Assembly: GCA_029204225.1 (NCBI GenBank)
Contig: MU832059.1
Location: 1-64,000 of the forward strand
Direction: 5' to 3'
Length of the DNA stretch: 64,000 bases
From: Diphasiastrum complanatum
Taxonomy: Eukaryota; Streptophyta; Lycopodiopsida; Lycopodiales; Lycopodiaceae
Part shown: positions 33,550-44,684 of the stretch, piece by piece
Layout: every line of letters begins with the position of its first letter
Numbering within the stretch: the first letter of the stretch is position 1
The notes under the pieces: model-generated
What the model was told of the DNA's origin: nothing
Databases searched by the model: none
What the model saw: only the letters and a program-made list of their open reading frames with translations
Position numbers and translations under genes: made by a program

Positions 33550-34470
33550 TTCTAAAAATGCCAAAGATGAATTGAGCTCTTTTGGCTTAGTAAAGACCCA
33601 TCTTAGAATAAAATATTCAAGGTAGGTAGAAGTAGAAACTCGAGCTACCATAGGAATTGCCATTTGTACTTTGCATGCCACATTTAATGCATGAAAAGAC
33701 TAGGTGGCACAATTAGACATATTGAGGTGGTCTGAATAAGTCTAGATAGCTTGAGAGGTGGATTCATAACTCCAATTCAACTCAAAGTAGGAGAAGAGTC
33801 CATGGATCTATATATATATGTGATGTACTCTCATTGAGAAGATGATGAAATTTGTGTATAATGCAAATTTGGAGATTAAGCCCTTTGTGCCCTCTCTCTC
33901 TACTCGAGTTTGTACTTTCATTTTCTCTCTCTCTAGCCGAGTTGAGGCATTTATTGTACTTATTTTCATGTTTTGTTGACAAATCTTGCTTGTAACACAA
34001 TAATATTTCTTGTATGATCAGCTTTCCTATCTGAAAAGTCATGAATTCCCAAGTTGTAATAAGGAGATTCGAATTTGAAAGTGGCTAACTTCAAAAGTTA
34101 TTTGGAGAAGTCTAGGTAGATCATCAAGGAACTTTTGAGAGAGACTTATTTTGGTGTTGTCAAACCCTTGCATCTTCTCTCTCTACTTGAGAGCTCGTTT
34201 TTCTCTCTGTACCCGAGAGTTGGATGTCTTTCTCACTCTAGAGACGTGAATAACACTTAGTTTTTTCATTCACATGCATGAAACGTGGTCGTCTTTGATG
34301 GATGATTACTAATTGTGTACACGAGCTCTTGCCAAGATCCAAATCTCGATAGCTTACTAAAATCCGAGCTGATCAAGAGTGATTTGGTGGTGTGAAAAAT
34401 CTCATGCATGTAGGTCATTGTAGATCTATTCAAGGTCCTTAAATGCTAATTTTTAACATGGTATAAGAGC
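33550..34470 (+). mobile_element. Copia O LTR followed by a PBS
   Basis: LTR of about 909 bp, from TTCTAAAAAT (mutated TGTTAAAAAT) after the AGTAGGGG tract to ATTTTTAACA at 34458. A run ATCTATATATATATG near 33808 is a plausible TATA box. TGGTATAAGAGC follows at 34459-34470. That is a PBS, expected after a 5' LTR, yet this LTR is the 3' LTR of O. Confidence 0.7.
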
Positions 34471-36170
34471 TAGATCCATACGTGCTTGAGGTAGATCATT
34501 TGAGCAAGTTTGTGAGTAAAAAATTTAAAATTTGAGGGTTTACTTACATCTCGATTGGTGTGGAGCCTCTGATTTTTCAATGAAAGCAAAGATTGGATGA
34601 TTTTTTTTGAATCAATGGGTACTTCTACTATGTGGAGTGCTTAGACCATGTGTGAATTGCATTCACTTTGATTTAGTGTACCAATCTTGTCTTTGATCCA
34701 TAGAGTCCAATTGACCACTTATTGAAAGAGCTTGAAGTGTAGATTGAATGGTAAGGCTCCAAAGTTTGTTGATGCACCTTTTTGGAATTTGGATATGATC
34801 TTTGAGAGAGTAGGTAGAAGTGTCTACCTGGTGGATTTCAGATCAATAGCATCTATTTACTTAGATCTTAAGAGTTTTGGCCAAAATTGTGTGTTTCTCT
34901 CAAGTTCATCATCATTGGCCTTCTTTGAAATCTTCTTGAAGCCTTTTTGTTTTCCTTTGGCTAACAATGCCTAATCTTCAAGTATGGCTTGATGAGATTT
35001 TACCATCTCGCACCTTTGTTACTCCTATAACAAGATGTCATAGGGGTCTTGAAAGGTTGGTAGCCTCTCCCTTGATGCAATGCCATCACAACATTTGCAA
35101 ACTCTTAAATTCACCACTCATGGTCATATGCACAATTTTCATATCTCTTATCAACTTTCTAGTCATTATAGGTCAATCTCTTAGCTCCTTGATTCATGTG
35201 ATAAAAGATCATGTAGTCTCATTCTCTTCCATACAAATGGTATTCAATTTGATTTTTAAAAACACCATGGGAGATGGAATCATCATTTGATATTACATTC
35301 AAAGTGCATCCCATGTCCCTCTCACCATCACAAACAATTTGATAAATTTTGAGATTTGCAAAACATTTGCTCATAAAAGATAAGAAGAATAGCCAAAAAT
35401 TTGGAAGCTATCAATATAATTTTTTAACGATTATTCTTTTGAATTGTTGGTGTACTTGTGAAAGAAATAAGGATTGTAAAAAAATTAAAAAATGTCATCG
35501 ATTTTTTTTAATGGTTGCTTATATGTAGCACGAATGTGCTTGTAAAGTAAAATTTGACCATAAAAAGTAAAAGAAGAATACAAAATAGCGCCTGGAAAAT
35601 ACCACATGTTATATGCCAAACCTCTCAATTTAAGCCAAGCAAGCAAACAAATAGAGACAACGATCACGTCCATGTTGAGAAGAATCAAAGATAGCAAATA
35701 ACCATAAGTTGCCACAAAGCTCATATCAAAATTAATGGCAAATAAAAATGGATTTCATTACAGAGGGTGTGTGAAGCACATGGATTAAAGTGACGGGGCA
35801 CATGAGACCTAGCAAGATCAAATACAAAGTCTCACATTCACAAAGAGAAAGAGGAGATCAATTCACTTAATTGCAAATGAGCCAAAGATACCAAAAAAGG
35901 ATGTCCAATGCCGACTTATAGACAATGCCCATGTCCTAACTAAACATAACTATCTTGAAGTCTATTTAGCCACTATTAGTCATTGTTAAGCCCATGTTAT
36001 CCTAATTTAAGACAATTTGAGGGTCTAAAAAGGGAACCACAATCATTCTTAAGGCTGATAGTTCCTTGCCCAAGCTTCAAATGGATATTGTTAATTTTCT
36101 TTTGAGCACCTAAGTATTAAATAATACATGACACTTTTAGCTTTGGCAATGCTTGTTTCCCTTGGTTAAG
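34471..36170. other. Unassigned retroelement-like sequence
   Basis: Could be leader or gag of a second O-type copy after the PBS at 34459, but no gag motif is certain. AT-rich, with short ORFs on both strands. The part near 34850-35300 reads weakly gag-like on the minus strand. Confidence 0.3.
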
Positions 36171-36179
36171 TAAGAAGCA

Positions 36180-36790
36180 AGACATCATGTATCTTTTGAC
36201 CGCTGCCATGAATCAAGCTCTATAAAATATAAGTGCGATTTCTTGACTAAGTACCTTGTCTCTCAAATAATGATACTTTATCTTGATGTGCTTGGACCTA
36301 GAATCAAACCTGAGATTAAAAAAATGAAATAATACTATTTTGATTGTCACAATAAATCATTGTAGGCTGTGATAATGCAAGATCAAGATTTGATAAAAGA
36401 AGCCGCAACCAAATTGTTTCTTTTGCAATATGTGTGGAGGCAATGTACGACTTATGTAGAGAGCACAATGTAGTAGATGTCTACTTTTTGCTATTCCATG
36501 AAATAGGACCATATTTGTATAGAAATACATAATTTGACATTAATTTCCAAGTGTCAACATCTCCAACCCAATCTAAATTTCTATATCTTTCAAATAAAAG
36601 TTGATTGTTTATAATTGAGGTGTCTTTGAAACAGATAGGTGAATTTTTTTCCAATTGCAAATATCGTAGGACTCGTAGAAGAGCCTTCCAATGTATAAGA
36701 CAAGATTTTAGTCAATGTATAACTGAATATGCTATGTCAGGTCTAGTACATATCATGGCATACCTTATCACGCAATGACATATAAATTGA
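36180..36790 (-). pseudogene. Copia RT tail and RNase H remnant
   Basis: Right to left: RT tail YAMICTRPDIAYSV (about 36770-36720), RNase H with NLDWVGDVDTW, GPISWNSKK, a decayed STEAEY block (SYIASTHIAKETIWLRLL), MIYCDNQN, and SRSKHIKIKYHYLRD at about 36280. Stops throughout. Confidence 0.7.
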
Positions 36791-36812
36791 AACTTTGACC
36801 CCAAAAAAGAGT

Positions 36813-36816
<4 letters not shown>

Positions 36817-36880
<64 letters not shown>
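36817..36880. repeat. (TG)32 microsatellite
   Basis: Uninterrupted TG run. It lies inside the RT tail remnant and splits it. The His-Thr ORF across it is not a gene. Confidence 0.98.
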
Positions 36881-36883
<3 letters not shown>

Positions 36884-36884
36884 A

Positions 36885-37685
36885 GATTACCTATTTTTAA
36901 ACCATAATTTTCAAACAAATATTATATTATACCCAAAATAATGCCAAAAAATGTATTTTTTTTAATAGATTACTACAATTTTTTTTTCAGCACTGTTAAC
37001 TCAAAATTAAAAGCAAGAACATCTACATCTTTTAATTTCAAATCAATGATCCTTGGTTGATTTTTTGGCAATCACTTTCTCTTGCCTTTGAACCTATTTG
37101 GAACATTCCAAATTTGTACCTTTCCAAAAAAGCATTCGTTGAAGTGGTGCGCAACCAATGATAATACTTTTGTCTGATTACTATCTTGAATGAATCCAAG
37201 CACTTTAGCAATCCAAAATAATGTCATTTGCTATTTTTTGAGGCTAGATGTGCAACTAGACTTCCAATTTGAATTTGATTCAGATCATTGCACCACTTCA
37301 TTTTTGTAGCTTTTATAGTTCGCCTATTCTTTTGTGATCCCACATTACTTTGGTGTTCTTTGCCTAGCATAAGGTGCAAAAATTTATTATCCCATTGAAG
37401 ATTTGAAGGTTCAACAATTGTAGTTGAAACTCCTGACTTATAAGGCCAATGAAATTCTTCAGTTGATAATGCATCTTTGAGATTGAGCAAGCTGATTTTT
37501 TGTTTCTTAAAAAAGTCCATCCACCAATGTCAATCAAATTCATTCAAAAATTGATAAGTTACTTGAATACTTGATTCCAAAAAAAATTAATGAGGCAAAT
37601 GGACCAACCTCACGATGTTCTCTTTGCGCTTTTTGTTCTTCTAGCATGGATTTTAAAGGACGTTGAATACTTTGAACTGTTAATG
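36885..37685. other. Unassigned sequence
   Basis: AT-rich. A 98-codon minus-strand ORF (37224-37520) has PSNLQWDNKFLHLMLGKEH but no known domain. The DNA is flanked by copia pieces on both sides and is probably decayed retroelement. Confidence 0.3.
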
Positions 37686-37689
37686 AGCC

Positions 37690-38290
37690 TACAAAAGACT
37701 CCAAGAGTGAGTGATTGATTGATCTATCTATCTATTGCAAAATAGAATCCAATTTCTAGATCTAGATTGACAATTTAGACTCAACAATCAAGAGCAATCA
37801 AAAGATGATCAAAGCTAGTAAATTCGACTCCACATGTGTGTAGTATAGTCTGACGTATAGTTTCTAATAGAGAATGAACCTTACAAAGTTTAGATTGCAT
37901 ACCAATCACAAGATCACAACACAAATGTATAGATTTCTAGAAATTGTCAATTGACTCCAAAATCTCTCTTGATCTATCAATATAATGAATGAATGAAAGT
38001 ATATTGAGCTGGTATCCTTGGCTAGCTGAGTAGGTGTTCAGGTGCCACATCATTATCAAGTACACCTACCCAATAATATTGACCTAATCATTAGGTCTAC
38101 CAACCATGGTGGTTAGATTGACTCACCAACTTTCTAGATTCATGGATTTTGGTCCTAGATTTGAGGAATTATGACCAAATTGACTTGCCTACCCCTATGA
38201 TCAAGATTGAACCTACCTAAGCCTGATCTACACACGTGGGAACACTCTCTCACACATGTGAATTACAATGTACAACAATAAATTAATTAC
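37690..38290 (-). mobile_element. G-type copia LTR fragment
   Basis: Its left end (CAAAAGACTCCAAGAGTGAG) resembles that of LTR G. It contains CACATGTGTG (37831-37840) and, near 38226, CACACGTGGG. It directly abuts an RT fragment broken just before its YVDD motif, so the join is a deletion, not a normal 3' end. Confidence 0.5.
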
Positions 38291-38299
38291 AATCCAAGA

Positions 38300-39470
38300 T
38301 AGTGATGAAAGAATCCTGAAAACAAGTACAATGATTTTTCCATCATTAATCCTCATGTACAATGAAGGATCGTAAGAGCTCAATACAAAGTTGATAGAGA
38401 TAAGAAAAGAGTTGAGCCTAGCTTGTTTGAGTCCATATAGACTCCTCTTCAAAAAGCATACCTTCTCTTCAAGTCCCTTCTTGATGAAGCCCTTGGGTTG
38501 CCTCATGTAGATTTCTTCCTCCAATTAACCATTGAGAAATGAATTTGTAACATCAAGTTGGAAGAGCATTCAAATGAATGTGGTAGCAAGAATAATGGTC
38601 AATCATACTGTAACTAACTTAGCCACAAAGTTTCATCATAAACAATGCCTTTAGTTTGCAAAAAACCTTTTCCGACAAGCCATGCAATCAAGTGGTCTCT
38701 TCCCTTGAGGAAGATCAACAAGTTCCCAAGTATGATTCTCCATGAGAGCACCATACTCCACTTGCAGGGCATCCATCCAACTTTTTGATTTACAAGCATC
38801 TTTTTAGCAAGTTGGTTCATCAAGCATTGAAGTAAGAAAAGTATATGAAGTGAAAAATTGTGTGCCTTCTCTTTGATCACCTTTGCCAACGTATGTGAGC
38901 CTTGATGGCTTCTCCCTTGATCTTGAAGATCTTATTGGAGCTCTTGGGTCTTGAGGTGGATCCTCAAGATCTTGGTCACTTTGATGCTCCTCCTCCATCC
39001 TAGCAAGATCTTTGACATCAAGATGATCAGTAGCACTTCATCCACTTTTCAAATTTTTCCTTCATAAAAAATAACATCCCTACTCAATATGATTTTCTTA
39101 GTGATGGGATTGAATGTTCTATATCCTTTGCTATTTTTACTATATCCCACAAATATACCTTTTATAGAAGTGGCATCATCCTTCTTCCTTGTCTCCAAGG
39201 ATTGGTGAACATAGCAAGTTGATCCAAAGATTTTCAAATCTTTGAGATTCGGCCTCTTACCATTTAGAGCTTCATATGGTGTGATTCGTCCAATGACATT
39301 GTTAGGCAATCTATTGCATAAATAATTAGCACACACACTTGCCTCACCCCAAAATGGTTTTGACAGAGAAGATTCTAGCCTTAAGGCCTTAGCACATTGA
39401 CATAGAGATCTATTTTTCCTCTCGGCCACCCCATTTTGTTGAGGGGTATAAGGACACGTCAACTCTCTCT
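38300..39470 (-). pseudogene. Copia integrase C-terminus to RT, truncated
   Basis: Right to left: integrase end with the catalytic Glu (PQQNGVAERKNRSL, about 39440), PFWGEASVCANYLCNRLP, SRDVIFYEGKI (39049); a linker (PRAPIRSSRSREKPSRLTYV, 38998-38804); RT start (DALQVEYGALMENHTWELVD, frameshifted, about 38770); then RT with EEEIYMRQPKGFIKKG and CFLKRSLYGLKQA (38524-38310). It closely resembles the corresponding parts of Z. Confidence 0.8.
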
Positions 39471-39682
39471 TTATGCCACCAACATCACAAAATTTGTAGC
39501 GGGTATTTCCTATCCACCTTCAAACCTAGATCCAAGCACATTCAAGCATCAATGGATGAAGAGAATTATAACTTGTCATGCAAAGATTCATTCCCATGAG
39601 AGCGATAGCATAGTTTAGATTCACACACATGCTGATGATTTGAGAATTAACACTATGATCCACTAACACTATCCATCCAAAG

Positions 39683-39683
39683 C

Positions 39684-39738
<55 letters not shown>
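39683..39738. repeat. Compound microsatellite (CT)11(CA)17
   Basis: CT from 39683 to about 39704, then CA to 39738, the same order as at 1435-1530. Confidence 0.98.
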
Positions 39739-39740
<2 letters not shown>

Positions 39741-39799
39741 GTACAATAAGAAAAATTCCAACAACTAGCAAATTCAAACAATATCAAAATCAAAATAAA

Positions 39800-40130
39800 A
39801 CATGAGATAGGAAGCAAGAAAGAAGAGCAAGGACATCCAATTTCAATTTGATAGAGGTTCCACCTGCTTTATTGAAATAAATATGTAAAATGAATCACAA
39901 AGTACCAATATATATAGTGGATTGTAGGCGTTTGGCCTCAAATCCTATTGTCCAATTTCCACCTCCCTTATTATTTGAATTTGAAATTTGGAAGGAACTC
40001 TTTTTTATTCAGTAACTTGACTATTAAGCCTATCAAAATTGTAGAAATAATAAGAAGGAAGAGCTTATCATCATTAAATACCAAGACAATTGCCTTCTAT
40101 TCAAATAAGCAACAATTCTAGAGAAAGAAG
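39800..40130. other. Unassigned sequence
   Basis: AT-rich sequence between the microsatellite and the X-like gag piece. No motif seen. Confidence 0.3.
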
Positions 40131-41290
40131 AATCTGAAGGACAAGAAGACAAAGCTGAGCAAACTTATTTGAACTAGCAACAACAACATGATTGACAACA
40201 ACAAAAGCCCAAGACCAAACTCTTCAGCAAGTACTACAAGAGAACCAATAATGACATCAAGGACTGTCGACTTCTCAAGCACAATGAAGTGAAGAAGAAG
40301 AAGATGTAGCAGCAAGAAGGAAGTTTTGATTCTGCCAAAAACTCCCATGAAGATCCGATGCTATTAATGGTACAAGATCAACGAGGTAGAAATACCCAAC
40401 AATGGTATCTCGATTTAGGTGCTTCTCAACACATGACTCCGTGCAAGTACCTCTTCGAAGAGCTCAAAACATTAGATTTGTAGTACATATATTTTGGAGA
40501 ATCAAGTTCACACAAGATCAAAGGCCAAGGATCTATCTGCCTTCAATTCCAGATGGTATTTCTAGATTATTTGATGGTATACTTTATGTACCCAAATTGA
40601 CAAAGAATTTATTGTCTATCAGCAAGATCATAGATCAAGGCTATAGAGCTCGCACCAGTACTATGCATCACTGTCAGGCACATGATTCACCCTTTTGTGA
40701 TCTGATCATGGTTATTACAATAGCTCAACATATAGATTCTTTGTTCTCTTTACTTACATTAGCATTGTCGAATGCTCTCTAATTCATTTCTCTCTTTTCT
40801 TACCGATACTTGCTCCATCGACTAACATAGAATATTTGATTCTAAGAGCACATGGTTTTGACAAAAGTCTAATTGTTTCACCCTCTACATGGTTGTCTAA
40901 GACACCTACCCAGATATTCTGCCAATCAGAAGAATGATCCTAGTGATAATCAGAATTCTGTAGTTTGATTTGACTATTTACACTAAATCATTGTTTCCCT
41001 TTGTTTGGTGAGAACTCATACATTCCAGAAGGTGTCAAGTTCAATCGTCTAAGCACTCACCAAGGTGGTATTAGAGCTACAAGCACCAACAAATCTACCA
41101 CTATATTAGAGGCTGTTTCACATGATGATGCTAACTAATGGAAAGCTGCGATGGACAAAGAATACAATTATCTCATGAAGAACAACACTTGGACAATCAT
41201 GGAGCTACCTAATTATTGAAATCCAGTTTCATGAAAATGGTTCTTCAAAGTGAAAGCTCGCGTCTAATCCATCCTGGAAGTCTGAATAAA
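40130..41290 (+). pseudogene. X-like copia gag-protease-RT fragments
   Basis: A decayed zinc knuckle (SKYYKRTNNDIKDC, three of the four metal ligands lost), a protease site WYLDLGASQHMT (Leu for Ser after the Asp), pre-integrase ILYVPKLTKNLLSISKI (near 40580), then, after a gap, the RT start AMDKEYNYLMKNNTWTIMEL (about 41150). The wording is closest to element X. Everything is frame-broken. Confidence 0.7.
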
Positions 41291-41561
41291 AACTAGATGA
41301 TGAGCATATGTTCGGTGGGCTGTACTTGTACTTGACCTTTCAAACGTTTAAAACAATCGATATAGTCTCGTACACATTCATCTTTTGTCATCTTGATATT
41401 ACTCAATTTGACAAAAGGACTCTCTATCAAAAGAAAGAACGTAAAAACTTGATAAAGGACTCTTTCAAATTTGACCAGTCTGTCTTATCTTCACAATCGA
41501 GGTTAAAAAACTAGTCACATACTTTAGCGATCATGGTCATGGAAAACAATTGGACCATTTT

Positions 41562-41659
41562 ATCGTTAGATGTTTTGCCATAAACGTCGCACGCATTCTC
41601 AAAGATTTGCAAGAATCTCTGAGAATGCGTGCGACGTTTATGGCAAAACATCTAACGAT
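41562..41659. repeat. Perfect 40-bp inverted repeat
   Basis: Arms 41562-41601 and 41620-41659 are exact reverse complements (outer bases ATCGTTAGATG, inner ATTCTCA). The 18-nt loop contains AGATT and AATCT, which can extend the fold. No target duplication is obvious next to the arms. The minus-strand ORF 41537-41896 crosses it. Confidence 0.95.
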
Positions 41660-41699
41660 GGGTAGATCTAGTTTCGGCATTCGTTTTTCAAGATGAGCA

Positions 41700-42125
41700 C
41701 CATGGGTAGCAAAAGCTCCATTTAGATGTGTTCTGGCCCGCGAGGATTCAACACCGTGAAAATGGGCTCGGGCTCTTGAAGACTCGACTCTATCAGGTTC
41801 TCGGCTCTCAAATGGGTTTGTGGATGGCTCGTGTATGTGGGACTTCATTTGGGAGAACCGATGACGTCTGATTTCTTCCAATTTGGGGGACACCATGTCA
41901 TATGGATATTCCTACAATATGGGGATCAATATGGTGTTCCATTGGGTAAGATCGTATGTTTTGTGTTTTGTATGTTTATTGTTGCTATTTGGGTTTTGGG
42001 TTTTTTTTTAATTTTTTTGAACTCTGGCTAGTTGGTAAGGTCAGGATCTAGGTAATATGTCGATTAGCTATTAGGTAATGGGTGTGCTAGGAGTATCGGT
42101 AATGGGGGTGTTATAGGGGTATGGG
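41700..42125. other. Unassigned, ends in GGTAATGGG-rich stretch
   Basis: Richer in G and C than its neighbours near 41740-41860, where a minus-strand ORF has a short internal repeat (VESSRARAHFHG, VESSRARTHLNG). 42055-42130 is a degenerate minisatellite of GGTAATGGGTGT-type words. No known family. Confidence 0.35.
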
Positions 42126-43052
42126 TGATGGGGCAAGGGAGTGCAAAGAACGGAACAGAGAAGAGCGCACGAATATTGCGGAACGGCTCTCCCATTACAA
42201 TCAACTGCTAGATGCAAAAATAGTCTAATAGAAAGCTTATGCTAAATATGATCATAGCCTTAAGTGCCCTAGTTGCCCAACAAGATCTTGAAAATTAGTT
42301 TATACCCACAAAAATGAAAGTACAGTCCATCTAAGAGATTAGAAATGGTTTGTGTGTGGTATTATTGGAAATCAGATTCAATATGAAGTTTAGTTCTAAA
42401 ATAGATGGAAGAGTAGTATGATATCGCGAGTTCCTCAGGCGTCAAAGACAACCATCATTTGATCAAAAGTGAAGGAGTCATAGACATCCATGTTTAGATC
42501 AGAGTGAGTAAACAAGCGCGATCAAACAGCGATAAAGTGCATTCAATCACTACAAGCATTCATCTACGTTATACACGGATAGAAAAGTGTGCTACTGTTA
42601 TATCACATTGAAGCACAATAAAATAGCAATTACAACCATTATGACGCGTAACTGGGAGGCTCAAATCATACGTCTCATGGACGGAGCATCACGTAGAGTG
42701 TGCTTGGATGATCCATTTATACAATTCATCCATGTATTAATTATAGTAAATGTTTGTCACCTAATTAGGTAAGCCGTTGTACTTGGAAGTATTTGGCTTT
42801 TGTGGCAACTGTACATAATATATACGGTCAACAAATCAAGGAATGTTGATGCGGATGACGACGTCACAAATTCTCTCACTTCACAAATTTTGGAAAGTGT
42901 CTGGAATGTTCCTCATTGAAAATAGATGACTGTCGAGTTTTCTCTCTCTTCAGGATTTTGCAAAAAAACCGACATTGCTCTTAAAAGAAGTTAACTTTTT
43001 CAAAATAGTTGAAAAGAAGAAGTTTAAGACAAGTGTCGCTTTTTGGAAAAAG
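42126..43052 (-). mobile_element. X-family LTR, left part
   Basis: Minus-strand copy of the X LTR. Its left edge TGATGGGGCAAGGGAG is the reverse complement of the end of the plus X LTR, and no PBS lies outside it, so it may be a solo LTR. It is interrupted at 43052 by element Y and resumes at 54835. Confidence 0.8.
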
Positions 43053-43191
43053 TGTCGCAAAAGCTTTTTCTTGTTTTGTGTTTGTCCTCTCTTCTGATTT
43101 GCGAACAATTTTCTTATCATGCGGAAGCTCTTACGGGATCCCAAACACTCGACTACGCATCACATAACATATTTTATTCTAGCAATGAAGA
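43053..43191 (-). mobile_element. Copia Y 3' LTR, outer part
   Basis: Matches 54060-54210 of the 5' LTR of Y (for example GGGATCCCAAACACTCGACT). It ends at 43191, where Z begins. Confidence 0.9.
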
Positions 43192-43873
43192 TGTTAAAAA
43201 TTCACAATTCTAGCTTGACTAGTTTTGGTCATATGACTTGTAAATAGTTAGATGGTCATGATGTGGCTTGTCACACGTGCCAAATAGCATAGGATTCCAT
43301 TCATAAGGATGTTCTCAAGTAGACCTAAGTGTTAGAACCTTTGGAATGAGTCCAAATTATGCTTAGATACAAGGGAGAAAAAATAGGAGCTATTTTTGGT
43401 AATTTTTGCATTGTTGAGGGATCTCCAAGATTCCAACCCTAACTTGGTAGGGATGAAAGATCCACCAAAATTAGCATTAGGGATAGGTTTAGGGCTACTC
43501 ATACCTGCCCAAAACCGTGATGGATCATGTATATATAGGTGATGATATCTCACCAAAATCAATCAAGCAATTTCATGTTTTTTCTCTCATAATGGTGCAA
43601 TTGCTCTCTATGTTCATAATTGTTTGAGTACTTGTGATTACTAATGATTATAGGATTGAATGTAGGTCTGGTGTACAGTAGTCAGACTGTGGGAGGCCGT
43701 ACTTTCACACGTGTGAAGCCTTCTTCAAGGATTTGGGCCATTTAGTGAGGTTCAAGCATAGATTTTTGATGGATTTTGATGGTTCAACTTGTGCTAATCT
43801 TATGAAATCATAATCTATTGTTTCCCTCATCATTTCAAGTGTTTTAGTATCCTTATTTGCTGTAATTTTTACA
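43192..43873 (+). mobile_element. Copia Z 5' LTR
   Basis: TGTTAAAAATTC to TTTTTACA. TATATATA near 43529-43536 is the likely TATA box. GGCCGTACT (43695-43703) runs straight into the 14-bp palindrome TTCACACGTGTGAA (43704-43717). A second CACACGTG lies upstream of the TATA box (43272). Confidence 0.95.
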
Positions 43874-43885
43874 TGGTATCAGAGC
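43874..43885 (+). other. Copia Z primer binding site
   Basis: TGGTATCAGAGC directly after the 5' LTR. Confidence 0.95.
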
Positions 43886-44684
43886 CTAAAGGCTGAAATG
43901 AGCTAAATCCTTGGTTTGCATTCAATTTGATCACAATTTTTGATCTAAATCTTGTGTAGATTGGATCTTAGCATCTAGTATTGATTCTAGAACTCAAAGT
44001 GAGTCAAATACATTGGAGATTGGTGTTGTGTGACTTCATTTGCAGGTGTTTAGGTGTCTAAAACCAGAGGCAAAGTTGAATTCAATTCACATTACCAAGA
44101 TAGCAAGTTTTGCTTGCTCCAAGCATTGATTTCTAAGCGAGTTTTGGAGGTGATTTCATAGAGAAGGCTTTCTAGCATTCAAGGAGAGGGAAGATCAGAG
44201 TTTTGGGGACTCTTCAAGGCTGTTCTAAGGTGTAGTAGGCACCTCCTAATGTGATTTAGGTTCAGTCCAACCATTGCTTGACTTATGCACCAAATTAGAT
44301 CAATTTTTCATCAATTTTGATCATTTTTTGCTTGTGATTGGATAGTAGATTGTGTTGCATCCTCATTAAGTTCCATTTAGATCTTTTACAAGTGATTTTG
44401 GAAGTATATTAGGTTGCTTAAATTCACTCTTGATCAGATCATTTGGAAGCTTTAATGTTCTTTATAGAAAGAGGGGCAATTCTACTAGTATTGTCTACTT
44501 CAATCAAGCAAGTGCATTGTTTCTAGTATTCTATGATTTGATTTTGTTAGAGATCATTCTTAGATCTTTATAGGAAGTCTATTACTGATCTTTTCAGGTC
44601 CCTAAGAAGTGGGATAAGGTAGACCTTCAATCAAATCAATAGAAGTAACCTTCATTTGTGTCAAGTCCTTGATTAGGAGACTAG

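Noticed and set aside
36712-36918. His-Thr repeat ORF
   Set aside because: Translation of the TG microsatellite inside an RT remnant.
41537-41896. 119-codon minus ORF with VESSRARAHFHG repeats
   Set aside because: It crosses the 40-bp foldback and has no homology that I know; more likely chance than a gene.
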